From NCBI GenBank assembly GCA_035535055.1, contig DATLQT010000052.1:1-21774 (forward strand): a stretch of DNA of 21,774 bases. The letters are read 5' to 3'. Made by a program: the position numbers and the translations under genes. A model generated the notes under the pieces. It was not told the DNA's origin, ran no database searches, and saw nothing but the letters and a program-made list of their open reading frames with translations. Positions 14,487 through 21,228 of this stretch are shown here, piece by piece. Every line of letters begins with the position of its first letter. Position 1 is the first letter of the stretch. The DNA is from UBA6019 sp035535055 (lineage in GTDB: Bacteria; Chloroflexota; Dormibacteria; Dormibacterales; Dormibacteraceae).

Positions 14487-16262
14487 TCAGATGCCGAGCA
14501 TGCCCCTCGCTCGGAGGGCGATGGCGATCGCGACCCGCGTCTCGGGGTCGTCGAGCTTCAGCCCGCTGATCGACTCGATCCGCTCCAGCCGGTAGGACAT
14601 CGAGTTGACGTGGATGCCCAGGTCACGAGCCGCGGCGCGGCGAACCCAGCGGGCGGCGGCCAGCGCCTCGAGAGTCTCCAGCAGCGGCGTCTCCCGCGAC
14701 TCGGCGTACTTGAGCAGCGGCCCCAAGACCTCGCCGACGAAGCGGCGCAGAGCCTCCGGGCTCTGGACGTCGAGCAGCAGCCGGAAGGCGCCCAGCGAGC
14801 GGTAGGAGGTGATCTTCCCGTGTATCCCGCCGCGCCGCGTGAGGCGCAGCGCCTGCCGCGCCTCCTGGTGGGAGCGGGCGAGCTCAGCGACCGATTCGGC
14901 GAGGTTGCCGACTCCGGCCGAGAGCGTGGCCGGCCGCAGCAGGGGCGCGGCGGCGGCGTGGAGCTGGCTGGCCAGCCGCTCGGCGGCGGCCAGGTCCGGC
15001 GCCACCTCCTCGCTCAGCAGGACCACGGCGGAGGAGGACCGGGTCAGCGTCAGCGCACCGGCCAGGCGGCGGCGCGCGAGGTCGGCCAGAACGGAGTGGA
15101 GGCGGTCCTGCCGACCCTTAGCGTTGAGCTCCGCCTCGGCGGCGGCGTCGTCGGGTTCGAGCACCACCACCCACGCCCGCTGCGGCAGCCGGTGACCCAG
15201 GCGCTCGGCCTGCTTGGCGAGCCGCTCCGCCTCGGCGGCGTCGAGGCCGCCGGCCAGCAGCTCCTCGACCAGGTCGCCGCGCAGGCGCCGCTCGACCTCC
15301 GCGGCAGCCCGCTCCTTGGCCATCTCCAGAGCCAGCACCGTCGAGCCGTGCTGAAGTGCGCGCAGGCGGCCGTCGGCGTCGTCGCCTCCCGCCTCGGGCA
15401 CGGCGACCACCAAGAAGCCGAGCAGGTCGGACCCCGCCCGGACGGGGACTACGTCCAGCTCCCGCGGCGGCCGGCCGGCGGTGAGCCTGACCTCGGGTGG
15501 CCCGTGCTCGCGGAGCAGTTCCTCGGGCAGGTTGAGACGGCTCGGCAGCGCGTCGCCATCCTCGGCGGCGCCTCGGACCCGGAAGCCGTCCGTCGAATAG
15601 AGCGCGGCCCGGCCCCCGGCCAACGCGCCGACCCCAGCCAGGATGGCCGGGATGCCAGCGCCGTCGAGAGAGAGCTGGGTGAATCGCTCGTGGATCTCGT
15701 GGGAGAGCCGGATCTCGGCCAGCTGCGCCTCCAGGCGGCGCTGGAGCTCCATCCGCTCGAGGATCCCCGCCACCTGGCCGGCGATCGCTTTTAGGAAGTC
15801 GACGTCGGCGGGCCCGAAGTCGCGGCGCTCCTCGCTCTGGACGTTGAGGACGCCGACCAGGCGGTCCGCCGCCTCGATGGGCACGGAGAGCATCGAGCGG
15901 AATCGCTTCTGGTCGACACCGGGGATCCACTTGAAGCGGACGTCCTCGCCGACGTCCGGCACCGCCAGGTGTTCCCGGTGCTCGGCCACCCAGCCGGTGA
16001 TGCCGGAACCGACCCGGAGGTGCGCGCGCCCGACCATGGAGGGGTTCAGCCCGTTGGTGGCCGCCAGCATGAGCAGCGCCTCGCCGGGCTCGGCGAGGTA
16101 GAGCGAGCAGACGTCGATCGCCATCGCCGAGGTGGTCTCGCGGATGATCAGCTCGACCAGCTCGCCCGGCTTCTGCGCGGTTGCCGCGTCCTGCGCCAGG
16201 CGCTGCAGGAAGTCAAGCTCCCGGATGGCGTCGTGTAGGTCCTGCTGCTCGGCTGCTCGCAC
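14487..16262 (-). CDS. GAF-PucR/CdaR-type transcriptional regulator
   Basis: A 591-residue predicted regulator. A GAF sensor domain (about 30-171; SLYLAEPGEALLMLAATNGL, GITGWVAEHREHLAVPDV, MLSVPIEAADRLVGVLNVQS) is followed by a second degenerate sensor-like region and a coiled segment. Then come a CdaR GGDEF-like domain (about 350-470, containing AGVGNLAESVAELARSHQEA) and a C-terminal PucR helix-turn-helix (about 530-590, AARDLGIHVNSMSYRLERIE). The ligand is unknown. Start: GTG at 16262 is preferred because a consensus TATAAT lies just upstream (16313-16308). An in-frame GTG at 16343 would add 27 residues that look unlike a domain and would precede that promoter. It lies downstream of acylphosphatase. 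Confidence 0.88.
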   Translation of the reverse strand: MRAAEQQDLHDAIRELDFLQRLAQDAATAQKPGELVELIIRETTSAMAIDVCSLYLAEPGEALLMLAATNGLNPSMVGRAHLRVGSGITGWVAEHREHLAVPDVGEDVRFKWIPGVDQKRFRSMLSVPIEAADRLVGVLNVQSEERRDFGPADVDFLKAIAGQVAGILERMELQRRLEAQLAEIRLSHEIHERFTQLSLDGAGIPAILAGVGALAGGRAALYSTDGFRVRGAAEDGDALPSRLNLPEELLREHGPPEVRLTAGRPPRELDVVPVRAGSDLLGFLVVAVPEAGGDDADGRLRALQHGSTVLALEMAKERAAAEVERRLRGDLVEELLAGGLDAAEAERLAKQAERLGHRLPQRAWVVVLEPDDAAAEAELNAKGRQDRLHSVLADLARRRLAGALTLTRSSSAVVLLSEEVAPDLAAAERLASQLHAAAAPLLRPATLSAGVGNLAESVAELARSHQEARQALRLTRRGGIHGKITSYRSLGAFRLLLDVQSPEALRRFVGEVLGPLLKYAESRETPLLETLEALAAARWVRRAAARDLGIHVNSMSYRLERIESISGLKLDDPETRVAIAIALRARGMLGI

Positions 16263-16307
16263 GTGGCTACGGTACCCTGGCTGGGAGGCTACTCGGCTCG
16301 TGTCCTG

Positions 16308-16313
16308 ATTATA
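16308..16313 (-). promoter_or_regulatory. Consensus -10 box (TATAAT) before the regulator gene
   Basis: A perfect TATAAT on the minus strand sits in a locally AT-rich patch (TTTTTATAATC) inside a GC-rich region, 45 bp before the GTG at 16262. No convincing -35 is seen 16-18 bp upstream, so an alternative sigma factor or activator may be involved. Confidence 0.4.
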
Positions 16314-16355
16314 AAAACCGGTAGCCGTCTTGGTGCCAGCCACACAAGCAGTTGC

Positions 16356-16631
16356 TCAAGCGTGGATCTGGAAGCCGGTTCCTTCGTCTTCGCCGACATC
16401 GGACCAGTGCGGCTCGACCCGTTCCACCATGGCCAGGCCAGGTCCCCGTCTCAGCTGCTCGAGGAGTCGCTCCAGCGCGGGGCGGCTGCCCACGGCATGG
16501 AGCTCGACGCTGCCGTCGGAGCGGTTGCGGACCCAGCCGGTTATCCCGGCCTCCCGGGCCCGGCGCTGCACGAAATCTCGAAAGCCGACACCCTGGACCC
16601 CACCGTGGACGGCTGCGTTAAGGATCGTCAT
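16356..16631 (-). CDS. acyP: Acylphosphatase
   Basis: A 91-residue enzyme that hydrolyses acyl phosphates such as acetyl- or carbamoyl-phosphate. The signature VHGGVQGVGFRDFVQRRA contains the phosphate-binding loop and catalytic Arg of GVGFR. ITGWVRNRSDGSVEL contains the catalytic Asn. The length matches the family. The ATG at 16631 has only a weak, close GGGAG. The regulator gene lies downstream in the same direction. It may be moonlighting metabolism or simple detoxification; the sequence does not show a pathway link. Confidence 0.94.
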   Translation of the reverse strand: MTILNAAVHGGVQGVGFRDFVQRRAREAGITGWVRNRSDGSVELHAVGSRPALERLLEQLRRGPGLAMVERVEPHWSDVGEDEGTGFQIHA

Positions 16632-16674
16632 GCGCTCCCGGCTGTAGACATTACCGGCGGGGCCGGGAACAAAG

Positions 16675-16701
16675 GCGGCCGCCCGGCGTTCGGGCGGCCG
16701 C
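16675..16701 (-). terminator. Perfect 11-bp hairpin terminator of the small membrane-protein gene
   Basis: GCGGCCGCCCG and CGGGCGGCCGC (16675-16685, 16691-16701) pair perfectly around a 5-nt loop. On the minus strand the stem is followed by CTTTGTT, a weak U tract, 35 bases after the stop of the gene at 16736. Confidence 0.6.
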
Positions 16702-16735
16702 AGCGCGAGCGGGGTAGCTCGTTACGAATGTCCCG

Positions 16736-17065
16736 CTAGGGGGACGGAGAGGTGGTCGGGTTCGCGCTGGCCGACTGGGTCGGGGCTGGGGTGCTGGAGG
16801 TGGTCGGCGCCGCCGAGCCGGAGCTCGGGCTGGCGGGGGTGCCGAACCAGTGCATAAAGGTGAAGCCGCCGAAGGTCAGGAAAAGGATCACCAAGATGGC
16901 GATCACCAGCACCGCGACCGCGCCGGCGCCGCCTCCCCCGCTTCCACCCTCGACGTACTCGCCGCCGGCTGCGGTCGGCCCGTAGTACCGGCGATAGGTG
17001 TACCCACCGCCGCCGAGGGCGAGAGCGAGCAGGACGATGATCAGCAGGATCAAGAGCCAGGACAT
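16736..17065 (-). CDS. Small two-helix membrane protein with Ser/Thr/Pro tail, unknown function
   Basis: 109 residues. The start ATG at 17065 has an excellent AAGGAG 7 nt upstream; an in-frame ATG at 17125 lacks one. The order is a first helix (3-20, LLILLIIVLLALAL), a Gly/Tyr-rich linker (GGGGYTYRRYYGPTAAGGEY, then a Gly run), a second helix (about 48-70), then an external tail made almost only of Ser, Thr, Pro and Ala. The tail looks like a wall-spanning or glycosylated linker. No family is recognised. An inverted repeat and a possible promoter lie upstream, and a clean terminator lies downstream, so it is expressed as a single gene. Confidence 0.7.
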   Translation of the reverse strand: MSWLLILLIIVLLALALGGGGYTYRRYYGPTAAGGEYVEGGSGGGGAGAVAVLVIAILVILFLTFGGFTFMHWFGTPASPSSGSAAPTTSSTPAPTQSASANPTTSPSP

Positions 17066-17092
17066 ACGTTGTCTCCTTGCGTTTCGTGCCTT

Positions 17093-17158
17093 ATGACATA
17101 TTTCCACAAGGCCATAATCTGTCATTCATGCTATCAGGTTTTTGGCAGCGCCGATAGC
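17093..17158. promoter_or_regulatory. AT-rich leader with two nested inverted repeats
   Basis: In the 120-bp gap before the small membrane-protein gene, ATGACA (17093-17098) mirrors TGTCAT (17120-17125), and GCTATC (17130-17135) mirrors GATAGC (17153-17158), with GGC-agc-GCC inside the second. The local AT content is well above the surroundings. The first repeat may be an operator, the second an RNA hairpin ending the upstream glycosyltransferase transcript. Confidence 0.35.
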
Positions 17159-17185
17159 GGGCTGCGGTAACCGGATCCTCCCGCG

Positions 17186-17932
17186 TTAGCGGCGGGGTCG
17201 GACGCGGAAGCGACCGGCCATCCCGCGCCAGTACCAGCGGAGGTAGTGGGGCAGCCAGGCCCGGAGGCGGAAGCGGCTCTGGCCGGCGGTCCGGTCCCGC
17301 CACGTGGTCGGCACCTCCTCCAGTCGGAGCCCGAGGCAGTACGCCTTGACGGTGAGCTCGAGGGCGAGCTCGAAACCCGCCTCGGACTCGATGACCACCT
17401 GCTCCAAGAGACGGCGGCTGTAGAGCTTGAAGTTGCTGGTCGGGTCGTGGATCGGCACGCCGCCGAGCCAATGGAGCGAGAGCCCCGCCAGCCGGGACAA
17501 CGTCCGCTTGAGCAGGGGCCCGCCGAGCTGGCGGCCCCCGCGCATGTAACGGGACGCGGCGACCAGGTCGGCCCCTGAAACGGCATGCTCGATCATCGCG
17601 TCCACAACCTCGGCCTCGTCGGAGCCGTCGGCCATCATCACCACCAGGTAAGGAGCCCGGGCGGAGGCGAAGCCGGCCTGGATGGCCTTTAGAACTCCGC
17701 GGCCGAGATCGTTCCGGTGGAGGCGAAGGTCGGGCATTCGCTCCTGCAGGAGGCGGACCGCTGGGACGGTGTCGTCCTCCTCGAAGTCGTACACGATCAG
17801 GATCTCTCTCGGCCGGGTCCGCACCTTCTCGTCGATGCCCCGAAGGACACCCTCGATGTTGGCACCCTCGTTGTAGACGGGCAGGACGATGCTGACCTCG
17901 GGCTCCGAACTCACGGCCTCCGGCTCAGGCAT
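17186..17932 (-). CDS. DPM1-like family 2 glycosyltransferase
   Basis: A 248-residue soluble GT-A enzyme similar to dolichyl/undecaprenyl-phosphate mannose synthase. The opening VSIVLPVYNEGANI (13-26) is classic. The first acidic motif is VYDFEEDDT and the second is MADGSDEAE, in place of the usual DDGSxDxT and DADLQ. A conserved SNFKLYSRRLL and the stretch FELALELTVKAYCLGLRLEEVPTTW follow. It has no C-terminal membrane domain; the tail is Arg-rich and may touch the membrane. It probably moves a sugar to a polyprenyl phosphate or nascent glycan. It is the last gene of the minus-strand sugar operon, 12 bp after the epimerase stop. Confidence 0.88.
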   Translation of the reverse strand: MPEPEAVSSEPEVSIVLPVYNEGANIEGVLRGIDEKVRTRPREILIVYDFEEDDTVPAVRLLQERMPDLRLHRNDLGRGVLKAIQAGFASARAPYLVVMMADGSDEAEVVDAMIEHAVSGADLVAASRYMRGGRQLGGPLLKRTLSRLAGLSLHWLGGVPIHDPTSNFKLYSRRLLEQVVIESEAGFELALELTVKAYCLGLRLEEVPTTWRDRTAGQSRFRLRAWLPHYLRWYWRGMAGRFRVRPRR

Positions 17933-17944
17933 TCCGCTCTAACG

Positions 17945-18967
17945 CTAGATCAGGCCGGCGGCCAGCTCCGAGCGAAGCCAGGGGATCACCTCGTCCAGCA
18001 TCTCCTCCAGGCTGGTGGTGGCCTCGAAGCCGAGGATGCGCTTCGCCTTGCGGACGTCCGGGACGCGGCGCTGGACGTCATGCTCGAAGGGCTGGTCGTT
18101 GACCATTTGCAGGGGCTGATCGGGACCCTTGATCTTGCGCCAGATCGTCTCCGCCAGCTCCGCCACCGTCGTCGAGCGAGCGGTCGAGAGGTTGAAGTCC
18201 TCGTTCAGCGCCGCGGGATGCTCGATGCAGGCGCGGATCCCGCGTGCGAGGTCTCCGCCGTAGGTGTAGTGACGCACCTGGCTGCCGTCGCCCAGCACGT
18301 GAAGCGGATCCTGGCCCTTGAGCACTTTCTGGACCAGGTCGGGCACGACATGGCTCATCGCGAGCTTGACGTTGCCGCTCATGGTGTCGCTGTCGCGGAG
18401 CGCCCGCCGCTCGCCGATACCGACGCAGTTGAAGGGCCGGGCGATCGTGTAGGGCAGCTTGTACTGCTCCCAGGCGCCGCGCGCGAAGTACTCGGAGGCC
18501 AGCTTTTGGAACCCGTAGGTGGAGATCGGGGGCGGGCTGGTCAGCTGGGCGCCCTCAGGGGTGGGGAAGACGTCGGCGCTCTCGTAGACCATGCTCGAGC
18601 TGAGGACGTTGATCTTGGCTAGCCGGCCCCAGCGGGAGCCTGCGATGGCAGCGTCGAAGGTGGCGGCGAGGATGCGCTCGTTCTCCGCCAGCAGGTCGTA
18701 GGCGAACTCGTGGAAGTAGCTGATCCCGCCGATCAGGGCGGCGCCGGCCACGACCTGGTCGCAGTCCATCGCCAATTCAGTGAGCAGCTCAGTGTCCTTG
18801 GCATCGCCCTCCACCAGGCGGTAGCGGGGGTCGGAATCGTAGCTGTGCCCGATCGGGCCGTACTTACTGAAGTTGTCGACTCCGACCACCTCGTGGCCGG
18901 CTTCAAGGAGCTCGGGGACGAGGTAGCCGCAGATGAAGCCGGCAGCGCCGGTCACAAGGATCTTCAG
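17945..18967 (-). CDS. NAD-dependent nucleotide-sugar epimerase/dehydratase
   Basis: Extended SDR enzyme of about 340 residues acting on a nucleotide sugar. The proposed CTG start at 18967 gives MKILVTGAAGFI, the family's standard first strand. The first GTG, at 18955, would remove its first four residues. The CTG overlaps the upstream stop as CTGA. The glycine motif reads GAAGFICGYL, with Cys where the third Gly is normal. The SSSMVYES segment and YGFQK (Tyr and Lys at 147 and 151, counting from the GTG) supply the catalytic residues. GDGSQVRHYTYGGDLARGI fits sugar epimerases. Substrate is not readable; context suggests a GDP- or UDP-sugar. Third from the end of the visible operon, counting the glycosyltransferase as last but one step of the pathway is inference. 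Confidence 0.85.
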   Translation of the reverse strand: MKILVTGAAGFICGYLVPELLEAGHEVVGVDNFSKYGPIGHSYDSDPRYRLVEGDAKDTELLTELAMDCDQVVAGAALIGGISYFHEFAYDLLAENERILAATFDAAIAGSRWGRLAKINVLSSSMVYESADVFPTPEGAQLTSPPPISTYGFQKLASEYFARGAWEQYKLPYTIARPFNCVGIGERRALRDSDTMSGNVKLAMSHVVPDLVQKVLKGQDPLHVLGDGSQVRHYTYGGDLARGIRACIEHPAALNEDFNLSTARSTTVAELAETIWRKIKGPDQPLQMVNDQPFEHDVQRRVPDVRKAKRILGFEATTSLEEMLDEVIPWLRSELAAGLI

Positions 18968-20175
18968 AGCTGAATTCCCGATCCCGTCAGGTTCCAGATG
19001 TCGACCAGGACGGCGCTGTTGATGGTCAACCCGCTGTAGGCCCTGTGGGGCGCCGCGAGGATCAGGGTGTCCGCCTCGGCCAGGACGGTCTCCAGCGGCA
19101 CCAGCGACCCGTCCTTGACGTAGGGATCGGTGCAGAGGACCCGGGCGCCCTTGAAGGCGGCGAGCTTGCGGAGCTTGTAGCTGAGCGAGGTGCGAGGGTC
19201 ATCGGAGTCGCCCTTGAACGCCATCCCGAGGATTCCGACGGTCCGGCCCGACAGGGGCGAACGGCTGTCGAGCTGGTCGATCACGTAACCGGGCAACCCC
19301 TCGTTGACCAGCATCGCGGAGTGCCCCATCGGGAAGTGATCGGGTGCGAAGGCGGCCAGCTGCATGGTGTCCTTGAGCAGGCACGGCCCGGCGGCGAACC
19401 CTGGGGCCGGCAGGTCCGCGGCACGGGGGTATTCGTGCTTTATCGCGTGAAGCACGCGGGTGTAGTCGATGCCCGCCCGGTGAGCGATCTGGAAGAACTG
19501 ATTGGCGATGGCAAACCGCATGTAGCGCCACGTGTTTGTCAGCAGCTTGGCGAGCTCCGCCTCCTTCGGCGTCGTTCGCAGCACCTTCACGTCGAGGCGG
19601 GCAAAGAGGCCGGCGGCGCGTTCATAGGCGCCGTCCTCATTGGCACCGATGATCTGGGGCAGGCTGCGGATCTCCTCAAGGGCATGGCCCTCGGCGACAC
19701 GCTCTGGGCAGAAGGCCACCTCGACCTTCACGCCAAGCTGCGCCAGCCGGCCCTGGACGTAATCGGTAGTCCCCGGGAATACGGTGCTTCGGAGGACGAG
19801 CAAGCTGTCCTGGCGAATGCAGGGCGCGATCTGGTCCACCACGAGCTCGAAGATCCGGGTGGATGGATTCATGAATTCGTCGATTGGCGTTCCGATCACC
19901 ATCACGACGACCTCTGTTCGAGCTAGTAGGCCCACGTCGGCACTGAACTCGAGCCGTCCCGCGGCAAGAACCCGCGCAAGCATCTCCGGCGCGCCCTGCT
20001 CCAGGAACGGCATCTGCCCGGAGCGGACCAGGTCGAGCTTGACCCGGTCGACGTCGTAGATCCCGACCCGACAGCCCGCGTCGGCGAAGACCAGCGCCAG
20101 CGGAAGCCCCACGTGGCCACACCCACCGACGACGACCAGGTCCAGGTCCGTGCGGGCTGAGGCCGGGTCCCTCAT
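18964..20175 (-). CDS. Nucleotide-sugar dehydrogenase (UDP-glucose/UDP-ManNAc dehydrogenase family)
   Basis: A 403-residue enzyme that oxidises a nucleotide sugar twice with NAD+ to the uronic acid. The Rossmann motif is VVVGGCGHVGLPLALVFADAG, with G18, G20 and G23. The segments VVVMVIGTPIDE, VLRSTVFPGTT and FCPERVAEGHAL are typical. Catalytic C265 is in AAGPCLLKDT. The GPCLLKD form is nearer to the WecC/UDP-N-acetyl sugar branch than to classical Ugd, so the sugar is uncertain. ATG at 20175 is used; GTG at 20184 is equally possible, as neither has a well-spaced Shine-Dalgarno. Still longer versions read into the previous gene. It sits 32 bp after the GMD stop. Confidence 0.9.
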   Translation of the reverse strand: MRDPASARTDLDLVVVGGCGHVGLPLALVFADAGCRVGIYDVDRVKLDLVRSGQMPFLEQGAPEMLARVLAAGRLEFSADVGLLARTEVVVMVIGTPIDEFMNPSTRIFELVVDQIAPCIRQDSLLVLRSTVFPGTTDYVQGRLAQLGVKVEVAFCPERVAEGHALEEIRSLPQIIGANEDGAYERAAGLFARLDVKVLRTTPKEAELAKLLTNTWRYMRFAIANQFFQIAHRAGIDYTRVLHAIKHEYPRAADLPAPGFAAGPCLLKDTMQLAAFAPDHFPMGHSAMLVNEGLPGYVIDQLDSRSPLSGRTVGILGMAFKGDSDDPRTSLSYKLRKLAAFKGARVLCTDPYVKDGSLVPLETVLAEADTLILAAPHRAYSGLTINSAVLVDIWNLTGSGIQL

Positions 20176-20207
20176 CCTCTTCACACTTTCGGCTCGTCGC
20201 AGGGGGT

Positions 20208-21215
20208 TCAGACGAGGTGGGCGGCGGGCTCGACGCCGAAGGCCGCCAGGTCTGTCTCCAACATCTCCCGGATCATCTCCTCGAACGTGATCCGAGGCTT
20301 CCAACCGAGCTTGGTCAGAGCTTTGGTGGGGTTGCCGAGGAGGAGGTCCACCTCAGTTGGGCGCAGGTACGCCGAATCCTCGACCACGTACTCTTTCCAA
20401 TCCAGCCCGACCAGGCCGAAGGCAACCTGGACCAGCTCCTCGACGGTCCGGGTGACGCCGGTGGCGATCACGTAGTCGTCGGGCTCTTCCTGCTGCAGCA
20501 TCAGCCACATCGCCTCCACGTAGTCGCGCGCGTGGCCCCAGTCGCGCTTGGCGTCGAGGTTGCCGAGCCGCAGCTTGGCCTGCTTGCCGGCGAGTATCTG
20601 CGCCACGCCCCGGGTCACCTTGCGGGTGACGAAGTTCTCGCCGCGGCGCGGTGACTCATGATTGAAGAGGATGCCGCTGCAGGCGTAGAGCCCATGCGCT
20701 TCGCGGTAGTTGACGGTCATCCAATGGGCGTAGAGCTTTGCTGCGCCGTACGGGCTGCGGGGGCGGAAGGGGCTCTCCTCGTCCTGGGGCGGGGGCGTGC
20801 TGCCGAACATCTCGGAGGTCGAGGCCTGGTAGAAGCGCGTCGGGCGGCCGGTGGTCCGGATGGCCTCCAGGATCCGCGTCGCCCCCAGCCCGTCGGTGTC
20901 GCCGGTGTATTCGGGCTGGTCGAAGGAGATGTGGACGTGGGACTGGGCGGCGAGGTTGTAGATCTCGTCTGGCTGGGTGGTCTTGATCAGCCGGTTGAGT
21001 CCGCCGGAGTCGGTCATGTCGCCGTAGTGGAGGAAGAAGTGCGCCTTGTCGGAGCGGCTCCCGCTCGAGTGCTCGAGGTGGTCGATCCGCTGCCGGTTCA
21101 TGGTCGAGGAGCGGCGGACGATTCCGTGCACCTCGTAATCGCGCGCAAGCAGGAACTCGGCCAGGTAGGAGCCATCCTGGCCGGTGATCCCGGTGATGAG
21201 TGCGCGCTTTCGCAT
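20208..21215 (-). CDS. gmd: GDP-mannose 4,6-dehydratase
   Basis: Converts GDP-D-mannose to GDP-4-keto-6-deoxy-D-mannose, the branch point to GDP-fucose, GDP-rhamnose and GDP-perosamine. The start ALITGITGQDGSYLAEFLL is diagnostic, as are YNLAAQSHV, STSEMFG (T133, E135) and Y156-G-A-A-K160. ILFNHESPRRGENFVTRKVT and LGNLDAKRDWGHARDYVEAMW complete the signature. At 335 residues it is near the short end of the family. Neither a GDP-fucose synthase (fcl) nor a 4-reductase (rmd) is in view, while an aminotransferase-type gene lies just upstream. It begins 13 bases after that gene's stop. Confidence 0.96.
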   Translation of the reverse strand: MRKRALITGITGQDGSYLAEFLLARDYEVHGIVRRSSTMNRQRIDHLEHSSGSRSDKAHFFLHYGDMTDSGGLNRLIKTTQPDEIYNLAAQSHVHISFDQPEYTGDTDGLGATRILEAIRTTGRPTRFYQASTSEMFGSTPPPQDEESPFRPRSPYGAAKLYAHWMTVNYREAHGLYACSGILFNHESPRRGENFVTRKVTRGVAQILAGKQAKLRLGNLDAKRDWGHARDYVEAMWLMLQQEEPDDYVIATGVTRTVEELVQVAFGLVGLDWKEYVVEDSAYLRPTEVDLLLGNPTKALTKLGWKPRITFEEMIREMLETDLAAFGVEPAAHLV

Positions 21216-21228
21216 GCGACTTCAGAGT

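Noticed and set aside
13839..15794. Plus-strand frame of 651 codons opposite nfeD and the regulator
   Set aside because: Antisense shadow typical of high-GC DNA; no recognisable domain.
16632..16735. Possible tRNA or structured RNA in the gap
   Set aside because: Only one strong hairpin, fitting a terminator; no cloverleaf or CCA end.
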